Source: Alphaproteobacteria bacterium (GTDB lineage Bacteria; Pseudomonadota; Alphaproteobacteria; DSM-16000; Inquilinaceae). Taken from it: a DNA stretch of 64,000 nt. Shown here piece by piece: positions 47,496-56,837 of this stretch; the stretch's first letter is position 1, and the number at the start of each line of letters is the position of its first letter. Below the pieces are notes generated by a model. It made no database searches and was not told the origin of the DNA. It was given only the letters and a program-made list of their open reading frames with translations. Location of the stretch: the NCBI GenBank assembly GCA_028281925.1, contig JANQIX010000019.1, forward strand, positions 89,232 through 153,231, given 5' to 3'. A program made the translations under genes and the position numbers.

Positions 47496-48545
47496 ATGGC
47501 CGACCAACCGGCGGCCGGTTGCGCGCCTCTGCGCAATCTCTGGTACTTCGCACTGCCCGGCGCCAAGCTTCGCAGCGGCTGCATGGTCGCAAAGACGATG
47601 CTGGGCGAGCCGATCCTGCTGGCACGCGACAGCCGGGGGCAGGCTCTCGCTGTCGCAGATCGCTGCCCCTGTCACGGCGACCAGCTCACCCATGGCCGGT
47701 TCGACGGCGCCGAGATCACGTGTCGCGGTGGCGGGTGCCGCTTCGACCTCGAGGGCCGGGGGCTCTCGGGCCCGGCACCGGCCGATGGCGACGGACCGCT
47801 GGTCCGTGACATGGCGTTACGCCGGTATCCGTGCCGCGAGGTTCAGGGCCTCGTCTGGGTCTTTGTCGGCGACGAGGGCCGCGACCCGGGCGATCCGCCG
47901 GCGATCCCGGATATCGGCAACCGGCATGCGCCACGTCTGGTCGAGACCCAGCTGTTCGACTGCGCGCTGGACCACGCTGTCGTCGGCCTCGTCGATCCGG
48001 CCCACGTCAACTACGTCCATACGAACTGGTGGTGGCGAAGCAAGCGAACGGTTCGAGAGAAGGCCAAGCTGTTCGCACCGACGCCGCTGGGCTTCAAAAT
48101 GGTGCGCCACAAACCGTCGTCGAACACCGTTGGGTACAAGATCCTGGGCGGCGAGATCACGACGGAGATCACCTTCCAACTGCCCGGCATCAGGCTGGAG
48201 CACATCCGGGCCGGCCGGCACGTCATCTGCAACCTGACCACGGCCACGCCCACCGGCCATGGCACGACGGAGCTCAACAACTCGATCTACTGGACACAGC
48301 CCTGGCTGGCGCCGCTGACACCGCTCGTGCGCCATCTGGCGAAGGTATTCCTTGGCCAGGACGGCACCATACTGGCCAAGCAGAAGGAGGGTCTGCGCTA
48401 TGGCCCGCCGCTGATGCTGGTCGGTGAAGTCGATGCGCAGGCGAAATGGTATTACCGGCTGAAGCAGGAATGGCAGCGATGCGAGCGGGAGGGTGACGCG
48501 TTCGTCAACCCGCTGCGGGAGCGAACGTTGCGCTGGCGCAGCTGA
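47496..48545 (+). CDS. Rieske-type aromatic-ring oxygenase with atypical cluster ligands
   Basis: A 349-residue protein with the architecture of PaoA/VanA/CDP-type oxygenases: an N-terminal Rieske domain (residues about 12-125) and a C-terminal catalytic domain. The Rieske ligand pairs should read CxH and CxxH. Here the first is Cys57-Pro-Cys59-His60 and the second Cys76-Arg-Gly-Gly79-Gly-Cys81, so the second His is Gly and the usual Trp after it is Cys. The mononuclear iron motif is intact (DPAHVNYVH, His170 and His175). SD AAGGAAGA precedes the ATG. Substrate unknown. Confidence 0.85.
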   Translation: MADQPAAGCAPLRNLWYFALPGAKLRSGCMVAKTMLGEPILLARDSRGQALAVADRCPCHGDQLTHGRFDGAEITCRGGGCRFDLEGRGLSGPAPADGDGPLVRDMALRRYPCREVQGLVWVFVGDEGRDPGDPPAIPDIGNRHAPRLVETQLFDCALDHAVVGLVDPAHVNYVHTNWWWRSKRTVREKAKLFAPTPLGFKMVRHKPSSNTVGYKILGGEITTEITFQLPGIRLEHIRAGRHVICNLTTATPTGHGTTELNNSIYWTQPWLAPLTPLVRHLAKVFLGQDGTILAKQKEGLRYGPPLMLVGEVDAQAKWYYRLKQEWQRCEREGDAFVNPLRERTLRWRS

Positions 48546-48582
48546 CGTGCCGTGGCGACACCCACAGAGTGGATCTTGTCAT

Positions 48583-49320
48583 CTAGAAGTCGACCACCAG
48601 CCCGTCTTCGGCCGTCTCGTAGCTAAGGGCATCCATCTCGGCGAGCATCGGGTCGCTCATATGCGTCAGGATCAGCCGTTTGGGGCGGATGTCGCCCAGG
48701 CGCCGTTCCAGCGAGGCCAGGTCGAGATGCAGCGACACGGGTTTGTCGCGGAAATAGGCCTCGGCGACCAGCAGGTCGGCGTCGCGGGCCGCATCGATGA
48801 TCGCATCGGTCCATTCGGTATCGCCGGTATAGGCGAAGACCTTGCCTTCGATCGCGATGCGGTAGGCGAAGAAGGGGCCTCCGGGCTGGCCGTGGTTGAC
48901 GCGGAATGGTGTCACCTCGGCGCCTGCGATCGTCGCCGGCTCGCGCTCCGTCAACTCCATCAGTGACAACTCGAATTTCGGCACCGCGCCGGACGAGCCC
49001 GGAAACGCCGTCTCCAGGGCACGGACGTACCAGTCGCGCAGGCCCTCGGGCCCCGCGATCACCAGCGGCGCGCGGCGCTTGGCGAAAAATTGCGCGTCGA
49101 GCATGAAGAACGGGATGCCGCCGAAATGGTCTGCGTGGAAATGGGTGATCAGGATGGCGCGGATGGCGTTGCGCTCCACCCCCTGGCGCTTCAGCGCGAT
49201 CAGGGAAGACGCGCCGCAATCGACCAACAGGTTCGTCTCTTTCCCCGTCAGGTGAAAGCACGTGTTGAAGCGACCGCCGCTGCCAAAGGCATCGCCGCAG
49301 CCGACGAAGCGGATTTGCAT
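48583..49320 (-). CDS. MBL-fold metallo-hydrolase
   Basis: A 245-residue metallo-beta-lactamase-fold enzyme. ILITHFHADHFGGIPF is the HxHxDH metal motif, FRVNHGQPGGPFFAYRI gives another His, FAYTGDTEWTDAI the bridging Asp, and RLILTHMSD the last His. The layout resembles the RNase Z/PqqB-like group, but the length and start (QIRFVGCGDAFGSGGRF) fit small cyclic-nucleotide or ribonuclease-like hydrolases. Substrate unknown. The start at 49320 begins the fold; the frame is open to 49353. Confidence 0.9.
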   Translation of the reverse strand: MQIRFVGCGDAFGSGGRFNTCFHLTGKETNLLVDCGASSLIALKRQGVERNAIRAILITHFHADHFGGIPFFMLDAQFFAKRRAPLVIAGPEGLRDWYVRALETAFPGSSGAVPKFELSLMELTEREPATIAGAEVTPFRVNHGQPGGPFFAYRIAIEGKVFAYTGDTEWTDAIIDAARDADLLVAEAYFRDKPVSLHLDLASLERRLGDIRPKRLILTHMSDPMLAEMDALSYETAEDGLVVDF

Positions 49321-49397
49321 GGCAGCCCTCTTTGTCACCGTGCGAAGCTGCAAGTTCCGATCCGCCGCAGCCCGCGGCGAAGGGAAGCAGCAAGCCT

Positions 49398-50021
49398 ATG
49401 GATACGGTCGCCATTCTGGCAAGCGTCGCCGGTATCTGGGCGCTTGGCGCCATTACGCCGGGGCCGAATTTCCTCGTGATTGCGGAGACGGCGCTGGCGC
49501 GGTCGCGCCGCCATGCGCTATTGGCCGTTGTCGGCACAATCCTGGGCACGATGGTCTGGGGCTTCGCCGGCCTGTTCGGCGTGACGCTCTTATTCTCCGC
49601 CGCCCCCTGGCTCTATCTGGCGCTCAAGCTGGTCGGCGGCGCCTATATCGCCTATCTCGGCATCCGCCTCATCCTGGCCAGCTTTCGCCGGCAGGCCGAT
49701 GGTCCCATGGTGAGCGCGCGGGGCTTGAGTGGACCGGCGGCCCTGCGTCGCGGGCTCTTCACCAACCTCACCAATCCGAAGACGGCGGCCTTCGTCGCCA
49801 GTCTCTTCGCGGCCACCCTGCCCGAGACGCCGTCGCTGGCCCTGGGCGTCGCGTGCGTTGCCGTGATGGTGACAGTTTCACTGACCTGGTACGGCGTGGT
49901 CGCCTGCGCGCTGGCCACGTCGCGAGTCTCGGGCGTCTATGTCCGCGCACGCCGCTGGATCGACCGTGTCGCCGGTGCGCTGTTCGTCGGCTTCGGCGGC
50001 AAGCTTGCGGCTGACGGGTAG
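49398..50021 (+). CDS. LysE family amino-acid exporter
   Basis: A 207-residue inner-membrane protein with about six membrane segments. ALGAITPGPNFLVIAETALA is the RhtB/LysE signature, and LKLVGGAYIAYLGIRLIL and LTNPKTAAFVASLFA follow. It exports an amino acid such as homoserine or threonine. GAAGGGAAG precedes the ATG. Divergent from the MBL gene; the two N-terminal regions do not overlap. Confidence 0.94.
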   Translation: MDTVAILASVAGIWALGAITPGPNFLVIAETALARSRRHALLAVVGTILGTMVWGFAGLFGVTLLFSAAPWLYLALKLVGGAYIAYLGIRLILASFRRQADGPMVSARGLSGPAALRRGLFTNLTNPKTAAFVASLFAATLPETPSLALGVACVAVMVTVSLTWYGVVACALATSRVSGVYVRARRWIDRVAGALFVGFGGKLAADG

Positions 50022-50198
50022 GGCTGCGGTCCACCTTCCCGTGCAGTCGGCACCGGCACCTTCGGCCGGCATCCCGAAGCGTCAGCCTCGTGGGTTGCAG
50101 CGGTGCTCGGGGTATTCTGTCTGGTCGTTCTGGGGATGCGGGCCTATGCTCGTAGCGGTCGGCTGGCTTCCGTACCAGCAGCGGCAGAGTGAACGGTA

Positions 50199-50435
50199 AT
50201 GATCCTGTCCGACTTGCAACGCTATCTTGATGAGCGGTCCTGCGCTTCGCTGTCGGACATGTCGATGCATTTCGGCATCCAACCGCACGCTGTCATCGAG
50301 ATGCTCGACGTGCTCATCCGCAAGGGGAGGGTTCGACGCGTCCCCCCAGGCGACCGCTGCGGCAGCTGCGACGGCTGCATGACGCCCAATATCGATATCT
50401 ACGAGGTGATCCGCGTCGCCGAACTGCCGGACTGA
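50199..50435 (+). CDS. FeoC-like protein
   Basis: A 78-residue winged-helix protein. MILSDLQRYLDERSCASLSDMSMHFGIQPHAV-type start and LDVLIRKGRVRRVPPG are FeoC motifs, and RCGSCDGCMT is the Cys-rich loop that may bind Fe-S. FeoC proteins protect or regulate FeoB, the ferrous iron importer. No feoA or feoB lies in the window. The 177 bases before it contain a short frame with one hydrophobic segment (VLGVFCLVVLGMRAYARSGR), which could be a small membrane protein or a remnant; support is weak. Confidence 0.82.
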   Translation: MILSDLQRYLDERSCASLSDMSMHFGIQPHAVIEMLDVLIRKGRVRRVPPGDRCGSCDGCMTPNIDIYEVIRVAELPD

Positions 50436-50456
50436 GCAGCCTTTTCCCCACGGCAC

Positions 50457-51071
50457 CTATTGCAGACCGCCGCCCTGGCGGCTGATGGCAGCCTGCATTT
50501 CCGCGATCAGCGCGGAGAAGCCGCCGCGGCCCAAGACCGACGTGTATTCCGCGCGCTGGCGTGACAGCTCGCTCAGGTTCCCTGCCAGGATGACGTCGAT
50601 GATGCGCCACTGGCCGCCGATCTGCCGGACGACGTAGTTCAGCGCAACATTATCGCCGGCCGGTACGATCAGCTCGGTGCGCACCAGCATCGATCCGCGC
50701 ACCTCCTGCTCGCCGGACGTCAGGAAGGTCTCACCGCTGAAGCCGTCGAACCGGTTGGCATAGGTTGCCACGCTCAACCGGGCGAAGGTGTCGATCATCT
50801 GCTGGCGCTGGTCTTCGCTGAAGCTGTCCCAATGGCGGCCGGACACGACCTGCGCCATCGCCGGATAGGCGAAGACTTCGCGCAGCATCGGGTCGAGCTG
50901 GCTGGCGCGGCCCTGATAGCCGAGAGAGCTCGCATTGCGCATGACGTCCAACAGTGCGGTGTGCAGCCGCTCCACCACCTGTGTCGCGCCGCCGGCCTGG
51001 GCCCAGCCCGGTGCCGTGGACGCGAACACGAGACCAATCGCAACCAACAGGCGGAACGGAAGACGTCGCAT
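50457..51071 (-). CDS. MlaC/Ttg2-family periplasmic protein, HpnM-like
   Basis: A 204-residue periplasmic lipid-binding protein. The signal peptide covers residues about 5-27. MLREVFAYPAMAQVVSGRHW and FARLSVATYANRFDGFSGETF are the Tol-tolerance (MlaC) signatures. It carries phospholipid or hopanoid between membranes. No mlaFEDB is nearby. In hopanoid producers the same family includes HpnM, and hpnN-hpnA are 12 kb away, so HpnM is a fair alternative name. The start at 51071 is the natural signal-peptide start. Confidence 0.85.
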   Translation of the reverse strand: MRRLPFRLLVAIGLVFASTAPGWAQAGGATQVVERLHTALLDVMRNASSLGYQGRASQLDPMLREVFAYPAMAQVVSGRHWDSFSEDQRQQMIDTFARLSVATYANRFDGFSGETFLTSGEQEVRGSMLVRTELIVPAGDNVALNYVVRQIGGQWRIIDVILAGNLSELSRQRAEYTSVLGRGGFSALIAEMQAAISRQGGGLQ

Positions 51072-51219
51072 CGGGATCTCTCTTATTTCGTGAGGGGCGC
51101 GGGTTGGCCATCCACCGGTTGGACGCAAGCCCACCGGTCAGGGGTTACACAGACAATGCGGCATCTCTTCGGCAGCGGCCCGGTCTGCGCGCGTTGTCGC
51201 CCCAAAGTTGCAGGCGATA

Positions 51220-52584
51220 TCAGGCCGTCAGGCGCGCCAGGGCTCGGCGATATGCCGTGTAGACCGCCTCTTCCGCGCCGTGGCGGCCCTCCTGCACCAC
51301 CCAGGCGCCGCCGACCATGACGTCCCGCACCGGATTGGTATTGCCGGCGAACACGAAGGCGTCGGCAAGGTGATCACTCGACTTCCCGAACAGAGGCGGG
51401 CTCTCTGCGTCCAGCACCAGCAGATCGGCGCGGCACCCCATCTCTAGTCGACCGATGGGTCGGCCGAGGGCCTGTGCGCCGCCTGCGAGCGCTGCGTCCA
51501 GCAGCGACCGGCCCACCGAGCGGTCCGGCATTCGGAACATCCCACGGGCGCGGCGCACCAGCCGCTGGCCGTACTCCAGCCACCGCAATTCCTCCACCGG
51601 GCTGACGGAGATGTGGGAATCCGAGCCGATGCCGATCTTGCCGCCACCGGTGAAATAGCGCCCGAGCGGGAACAGGCCGTCGCCCAGATTGGCCTCGGTG
51701 GTCGGGCACAGGCCGGCGACGGCATCGCTGCCGGCCAGTGCCTGGGTCTCCACCGGCGTCATATGGGTGGCGTGCACCAGGCACCAGCGGCCGTCCACCG
51801 GGGCCTCGGCCAGCAGCCATTCCACCGGCCGCGCGCCGCGCGACGCCAGGCAGGCCTCAACCTCCCGCGTCTGCTCCGCCACATGGATATGCACCGGCAC
51901 CATGGGGTCGACCACCTGGGCCCCGGCGACCAGTACGGCCAGCTCCTCCGCCGTCACGGCGCGCAGGCTGTGCGGTGCCACGCCGAAGCGCAGCTGCGGA
52001 TCGTCATCGCCATAGTCGCGGATCAACAGGTCCAACATCCGCAGGAGCTGGCTGGGATCGTTGACGAAGCGCTTCTGCCCGTCGCCGGGCGGCACGCCGC
52101 CGAAATCGCCGTGGGCATAGAGCACGGGCAACAGGGTCATGCCAATGCCGACCCGGCGCGCCCCGGCGATCACCCGGTGCGCCATCTCCGTCAAGTCGTC
52201 GTAGGGCTCGCCGTCGGGGGCGTGATGCAGATAGTGGAACTCGCCGACCGCCGTGTATCCGGATTTCAGCATTTCCAGATAGAGCTGCGCGGCGATCGCC
52301 TCCGCCTCCTCAGGGCCGATGCGCGCGAGGAAGCGGTACATCAGATCGCGCCATTCCCAGAAATCGCCGGCACCGCCTTCTGCCAGCCCGGCCATCGCGC
52401 GCTGGAAGGCATGGCTATGGAGATTGGGAATTCCTGGGATCACCGGGCCGGCCAAGCGCTGGGCGGAGCTGGACGGCGACCCGATCACGATCGCGGCGAT
52501 AGTGCCGGTCGGCGCCACCTCGATCGTGACCGCCTCCGCCCAACCGTCCGGCAGCAAGGCCTGCTCGGCGTAATAGCGTTGCAT
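51220..52584 (-). CDS. hutF: Formimidoylglutamate deiminase
   Basis: A 454-residue amidohydrolase-fold enzyme that turns N-formimino-glutamate into N-formyl-glutamate in the two-step histidine degradation branch. Metal ligands are in PNLHSHAFQRAMAG, VPVHIHVAEQTREV, LVHATHMTP and IGSDSHISVSPVEELRWLEYG. YAEQALLPDGWAEAV is the usual N-terminus. The ATG at 52584 is chosen; the frame from 52620 adds an unusual leader. The remaining hut genes are not in the window. Confidence 0.94.
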   Translation of the reverse strand: MQRYYAEQALLPDGWAEAVTIEVAPTGTIAAIVIGSPSSSAQRLAGPVIPGIPNLHSHAFQRAMAGLAEGGAGDFWEWRDLMYRFLARIGPEEAEAIAAQLYLEMLKSGYTAVGEFHYLHHAPDGEPYDDLTEMAHRVIAGARRVGIGMTLLPVLYAHGDFGGVPPGDGQKRFVNDPSQLLRMLDLLIRDYGDDDPQLRFGVAPHSLRAVTAEELAVLVAGAQVVDPMVPVHIHVAEQTREVEACLASRGARPVEWLLAEAPVDGRWCLVHATHMTPVETQALAGSDAVAGLCPTTEANLGDGLFPLGRYFTGGGKIGIGSDSHISVSPVEELRWLEYGQRLVRRARGMFRMPDRSVGRSLLDAALAGGAQALGRPIGRLEMGCRADLLVLDAESPPLFGKSSDHLADAFVFAGNTNPVRDVMVGGAWVVQEGRHGAEEAVYTAYRRALARLTA

Positions 52585-52806
52585 GGGGGCTCCCATCGGC
52601 GGCCGGATCCTCGCCGCCAAAGACAGTTACAGACCTTAGCGATCCCGTTGGGCAAGCGAAACAGCGGTGCTGTCGCTTTCGGTGGCGTGTCGGTCGGAAT
52701 ACGAATGCAGATCGACAGGACCTGGCTGCTGCGGCCGCAGGTTCGCCGACGGTCGCATGGAGCGACTGGCGATGCGCGTCGCAGGATTCAGTGCTAGAGG
52801 TTCGGC

Positions 52807-53286
52807 ATGCCGAACCAAGGCCAGATCCGCCCAGTCGTTCGCGACGACATTCCCGCGATCAAGGCGGTCGTCGATGCCACCCTTTTCCCGGCAGATCTGC
52901 TGGACGAAATGATCGCGCCGTACTTCCAGGCCGACGGTTGCACCGACATCTGGCTTACGCAGGACGACGGTGACAAGGCCGTCGCGGTTGCCTTCTGCGA
53001 AGCGGAGAGAATGACTCAGGGCACCTGGAACCTCTTGGCGATTGGTGTGCTTCCCGCACATCAGGGTCAGGGTATCGGCAAACGGCTGATCAAGCATCTC
53101 GAAGGCATGCTTGTCCAACGCGACGGGCGGATACTGATCGTGGAGACATCCGGGTTGCCTGAATACGCGCAAACGCGAGAATTCTATCGGCAACTGGGCT
53201 ATGTCGAAGAAGCGCGCATCCGCGAATTCTACGCTAAGGGCGAAGACAAGATCGTCTACTGGAAATCGCTGAAGGCCGGCCGCTAG
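52807..53286 (+). CDS. GNAT family N-acetyltransferase
   Basis: A 159-residue acetyl-CoA-dependent transferase. LLAIGVLPAHQGQGIGKRLIKHLEG is the R/QxxGxG/A pyrophosphate-binding motif (positions about 75-99). The FYRQLGYVEEARIREFY segment is the typical C-terminal strand and loop. Substrate unknown. No clear operon. Confidence 0.9.
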   Translation: MPNQGQIRPVVRDDIPAIKAVVDATLFPADLLDEMIAPYFQADGCTDIWLTQDDGDKAVAVAFCEAERMTQGTWNLLAIGVLPAHQGQGIGKRLIKHLEGMLVQRDGRILIVETSGLPEYAQTREFYRQLGYVEEARIREFYAKGEDKIVYWKSLKAGR

Positions 53287-53398
53287 TCCGCCACCTGGCC
53301 GGTATGCTCGCTCGGAATGCAGCCACGGAGTGCCCGCTAGCGGCGGCCAGTCGGGTCACACAGACAGAGTGAGCGAGCCCGTCCGGTCGGTGAGTTTA

Positions 53399-53427
53399 TT
53401 GACACAAGGGGGACGTGCGCTTAGGTT
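53399..53427 (+). promoter_or_regulatory. Sigma-70 promoter upstream of ffh
   Basis: TTGACA (53399-53404), 17-base spacer, TAGGTT (53422-53427), about 130 bases before the ffh start. It has a perfect -35 and a moderate -10. No 4.5S RNA gene was found in this 270-base gap. Confidence 0.55.
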
Positions 53428-53556
53428 CCGAGCCCAAGATCAGCAGGAAGTGCCTGTCTGTTCATGCCCACGGGCAAACGCCAGTTCGCGAGGGTCGCGC
53501 ACTGGCGCGTTTGTCGTTGGGCAAGGCGGTTGCCAAGAGACCGTGAGGTTGGACCC

Positions 53557-54972
53557 ATGTTCGAAGGCCTGTCTGGCCGGTTCGGCGATATCTTCGACCG
53601 CCTGCGCCGCCGCGGGGCGCTGAGCGAGTCGGACGTCTCCGCAGCCCTGCGCGAGGTGCGCATCGCGCTGTTGGAAGCCGATGTCGCCCTGCCGGTGGTC
53701 AAGGACTTCATCGCCCGGGTGCGCGAGCGTGCCGTGGGCCAAGAGGTTCTGCGCTCGGTCACGCCCGGCCAGCAGGTGATCAAGATCGTCCACGACAACC
53801 TCGTGGAAATGCTGGGCGGTGGCGGCGAGGCGGGGCCGCAGCCGGACGGCACCCTGCCGCTGAACCTGGCCTCCGTGCCGCCGGTGCCGCTGTTGCTGGT
53901 GGGCCTGCAGGGCTCCGGCAAGACAACGACGGCGGCCAAGATCGCCAGGAAGCTGAAGGACAAGCAGAACAAGAAAGTGCTGATGGCCTCGCTGGACGTG
54001 CGCCGGCCCGCAGCACAGGAACAGCTGCGCGTGCTGGGCACCCAGGTCGAGGTCGACACGCTGCCCATCGTGCCGGGTCAGCAGCCGCTGGACATCACCC
54101 GCCGCGCCCTGGAGAGCGGCCGACTGCGTGGCTTCGATGTGGTGATCCTCGACACGGCCGGCCGACTGGCCATCGACCAGGAGCTGATGGCCGAGGTCAA
54201 GGCCGTGCGCGACAGGGCGGAGCCGGCCGAGACGCTCTTGGTGGCCGATGCCATGACCGGCCAGGACGCCGTCAACGTGGCGGACACGTTCCATCGCGAG
54301 ATCGGCATCACCGGCATCGTGCTGACCCGTGTGGACGGCGACAGCCGCGGCGGTGCGGCCCTGTCCATGCGGGCGGTCACCGGCCAGCCGATCAAGCTGA
54401 TCGGCGTCGGCGAGAAGGTCGACGCGCTGGAGGCGTTTCATCCCGAGCGGATCGCGGGCCGCATCCTCGGCATGGGCGACGTCGTCAGCCTGGTGGAGCG
54501 CGCCGCCGAGACCATTGAGAAGGACGAGGCGGAGAAGCTCGCCGCCAAGCTGCAGAAAGGCACTTTCGATCTGGAGGATATGGCCTCCCAGTTCCGCCAG
54601 ATGCGGCGCATGGGCGGCCTGAGCGGGCTGATGGGCATGCTGCCCGGCATCGGCAAGATGAAGCAGCAGATGAAGGACGCCAATGTCGACGACGGCATGT
54701 TGAAGCGTCAGGAAGCGATCATCCTGTCGATGACGCCGAAGGAACGGCGCAATCCCAAGATCATTCACGCCTCGCGCAAGAAGCGGATTGCGGCCGGCTC
54801 CGGCACCACGGTGCAGGACGTCAACAAGCTTCTGAAGCAGCACCAGCAGATGAACGACGTGATGAAGCGCATGAAGAAGATGGGCAAGAAGGGAATGATG
54901 CGGGGCTTGCCCGGGATGGGCCCCGGCGACCTGCCGCCCGGCCTCTTGCCGCCAGGCGGGTTCAAGCCCTGA
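53557..54972 (+). CDS. ffh: Signal recognition particle protein Ffh
   Basis: A 471-residue SRP54 GTPase. N-domain helices (residues 1-90), G-domain motifs G1 VGLQGSGKTTTAAKIA, DTAGRLAIDQELM and the TRVDGDSRGGAAL segment, and a Met-rich M domain from about residue 325 (FRQMRRMGGLSGLMGMLPGI; MKRMKKMGKKGMM) that binds signal sequences and 4.5S RNA. The ATG at 53557 starts at the family N-terminus. First gene of the ffh-rpsP-rimM-trmD-rplS run. Confidence 0.98.
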   Translation: MFEGLSGRFGDIFDRLRRRGALSESDVSAALREVRIALLEADVALPVVKDFIARVRERAVGQEVLRSVTPGQQVIKIVHDNLVEMLGGGGEAGPQPDGTLPLNLASVPPVPLLLVGLQGSGKTTTAAKIARKLKDKQNKKVLMASLDVRRPAAQEQLRVLGTQVEVDTLPIVPGQQPLDITRRALESGRLRGFDVVILDTAGRLAIDQELMAEVKAVRDRAEPAETLLVADAMTGQDAVNVADTFHREIGITGIVLTRVDGDSRGGAALSMRAVTGQPIKLIGVGEKVDALEAFHPERIAGRILGMGDVVSLVERAAETIEKDEAEKLAAKLQKGTFDLEDMASQFRQMRRMGGLSGLMGMLPGIGKMKQQMKDANVDDGMLKRQEAIILSMTPKERRNPKIIHASRKKRIAAGSGTTVQDVNKLLKQHQQMNDVMKRMKKMGKKGMMRGLPGMGPGDLPPGLLPPGGFKP

Positions 54973-55041
54973 TGCCCGAGCCCGACGAGATTTGTTGAGA
55001 ACCCATGAAATCGACGTGAACGAAGGAACCAGAGAGACCCA

Positions 55042-55437
55042 ATGTCCGTAAAGATCCGATTGGCCCGCGGCGGCGCCAAAAAGCGGCCGTTCTACAGCAT
55101 CGTCATCGCCGATGCGCGCAGCCCGCGCGACGGCCGCTTCATCGAGAAGATCGGCACGTTCAATCCGATGCTGCCCAGCGACCACCCCGACCGGGTGACG
55201 CTGAAGGAAGACCGGGCCCGCCACTGGCTGTCCGCCGGCGCGCTGCCGACGGACCGCGTCGCGCGGTTCCTCGGGCAGAAAGAGGTGATCCCGATGCCGC
55301 CGCCGCGGAACAATCCGAAGAAGGCGACACCGAAGGCCAAGGCGCAAGAGCGTCTGAAGGCGGCTGAAGAGGCACGCCAGGCCGCAGCCGAAGCGGCTGC
55401 CGGCGGCGGCGAGGCTGCCGCGGAGGCGGCCGGCTAA
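55042..55437 (+). CDS. rpsP: 30S ribosomal protein S16
   Basis: A 131-residue protein. [21 protein letters not shown] and [16 protein letters not shown] are unmistakable bS16. It is longer than the E. coli protein by an Ala/Glu-rich C-terminal tail from about residue 95, a common feature in alphaproteobacteria. AAGGAACCAGAGAGA precedes the start. Follows ffh by 69 bases. Confidence 0.98.
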   Translation: MSVKIRLARGGAKKRPFYSIVIADARSPRDGRFIEKIGTFNPMLPSDHPDRVTLKEDRARHWLSAGALPTDRVARFLGQKEVIPMPPPRNNPKKATPKAKAQERLKAAEEARQAAAEAAAGGGEAAAEAAG

Positions 55438-55487
55438 CGGCCGGCCCCCGCGCAACCGATACGCTTCCCAAGCGGATATCGCGAGCC

Positions 55488-56033
55488 ATGGCGGACAAAG
55501 GCAGGATCTGCGTCGGCATGATCACGGCAGCCCACGGTGTGCACGGGCTGGTGCGGGTCAAGCCGTTCACGGCGGACCCGGCCGGCGTCACGGCCTATGG
55601 GCCGGTCGGCGACGAGCCCGGCCGACGGCGGTTCGCGCTCACGCTTCTGAACCGGCACAAGGATCAGTGGCTGGCACGTATCGACGGCGTCGACGACCGC
55701 AATGCGGCGGAAGCGCTGCGGGGAACTGGGCTGTTCGTCGACCGGTCCGCCCTGCCACCGCCGGAGGACGAAGACGAATTCTACCACACCGACCTGATCG
55801 GCCTGGCCGCCGTGTCACCGGACGGGGGGCGGCTTGGCCGTGTCCGGGCCGTTCACGATTTCGGTGCCGGCGACTTGCTGGAGCTGACGACGGAAGCCGG
55901 TGCGGTCGTCACGGTACCGTTCACGCGCGCCGTGGTACCTGAAATCGACATAGCCGCCGGCCGCGTCGTTGTCGTGCTGCCGGAAGATGCGGAAGCGCCG
56001 GCCGCCGAGTCGGCTGAGGAGAGTGCTGCATGA
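55488..56033 (+). CDS. rimM: Ribosome maturation factor RimM
   Basis: A 181-residue 30S assembly factor. The N-terminal domain has [21 protein letters not shown], the C-terminal PRC-barrel has [20 protein letters not shown] and [20 protein letters not shown]. It aids 16S 3' domain maturation and binds S19. The stop overlaps trmD by ATGA. Confidence 0.96.
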   Translation: MADKGRICVGMITAAHGVHGLVRVKPFTADPAGVTAYGPVGDEPGRRRFALTLLNRHKDQWLARIDGVDDRNAAEALRGTGLFVDRSALPPPEDEDEFYHTDLIGLAAVSPDGGRLGRVRAVHDFGAGDLLELTTEAGAVVTVPFTRAVVPEIDIAAGRVVVVLPEDAEAPAAESAEESAA

Positions 56034-56785
56034 CAGCCCTCCTCTGGACAGCGCGCGTCGTGACCGTCTTCCCGGCGATGTTCCCAGGGCCACTGGGCGA
56101 GAGCCTGGCTGGGCGGGCGCTCGAGCGCGGTACCTGGTCGCTCGAGGTTCTCGATCTCCGGGATTTCGCCGACGACCCGCACCGCATGGTCGACGACACG
56201 CCGTTCGGCGGTGGTGCGGGGATGGTGATGCGCCCCGATGTGGTGGACCGGGCGCTGGAGGCCGCGCGACCGGCGAAGGGGCGCATGATCTATCTGTCGC
56301 CCCGCGGCCGCCGGCTGGATCAGGCCCTGGTACGGGATCTGGCGGAATGCCCCGTCGTCGTCCTGCTCTGCGGCCGGTACGAGGGTGTGGATCAGCGCGT
56401 GCTCGATGCGAACGCGGTTGAGGAGGTGAGCTTGGGCGACTATGTGCTGTCGGGCGGCGAGCCCGCGGCTCTGTGCCTGATCGATGCCGTCGTGCGCCTG
56501 TTGCCCGGGGTGACGGGCAACCGCGACAGCCTGGTGGAAGAGAGCTTCGCCGACGGTCTCCTGGAATACCCCCACTTCACCCGGCCGGCGGCCTGGACGG
56601 CCCACGACGGCGTGGAACGGCGCGTACCGGACGTGCTGCTGTCCGGCCACCACGCCAAGGTCGCCGAGTGGCGCCGCAGCGAGGCCGAACGGCTGACGCG
56701 CGAACGGCGCCCGGACCTATGGGTGTCGCGGGAAGGGGCCGTCAAGACTCTAACGGAAATGCGGCAGACTCCGAACGGAAGTTGA
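56030..56785 (+). CDS. trmD: tRNA (guanine-N1)-methyltransferase
   Basis: A 251-residue SPOUT methyltransferase that makes m1G37. [53 protein letters not shown] and [14 protein letters not shown] (trefoil-knot SAM site) are intact, and the C-terminal Pro/His-containing PHFTRPAAW segment is present. It is translationally coupled to rimM. Confidence 0.98.
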   Translation: MTALLWTARVVTVFPAMFPGPLGESLAGRALERGTWSLEVLDLRDFADDPHRMVDDTPFGGGAGMVMRPDVVDRALEAARPAKGRMIYLSPRGRRLDQALVRDLAECPVVVLLCGRYEGVDQRVLDANAVEEVSLGDYVLSGGEPAALCLIDAVVRLLPGVTGNRDSLVEESFADGLLEYPHFTRPAAWTAHDGVERRVPDVLLSGHHAKVAEWRRSEAERLTRERRPDLWVSREGAVKTLTEMRQTPNGS

Positions 56786-56837
56786 AGACGAATCAGCGAC
56801 AAAACGGGAAAACTGGAAAACAAAGGTCAAGCAGGCT

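Noticed and set aside
53287..53556. 4.5S RNA gene before ffh
   Set aside because: The conserved GGAAGCAGCC-type loop of SRP RNA is absent on both strands.
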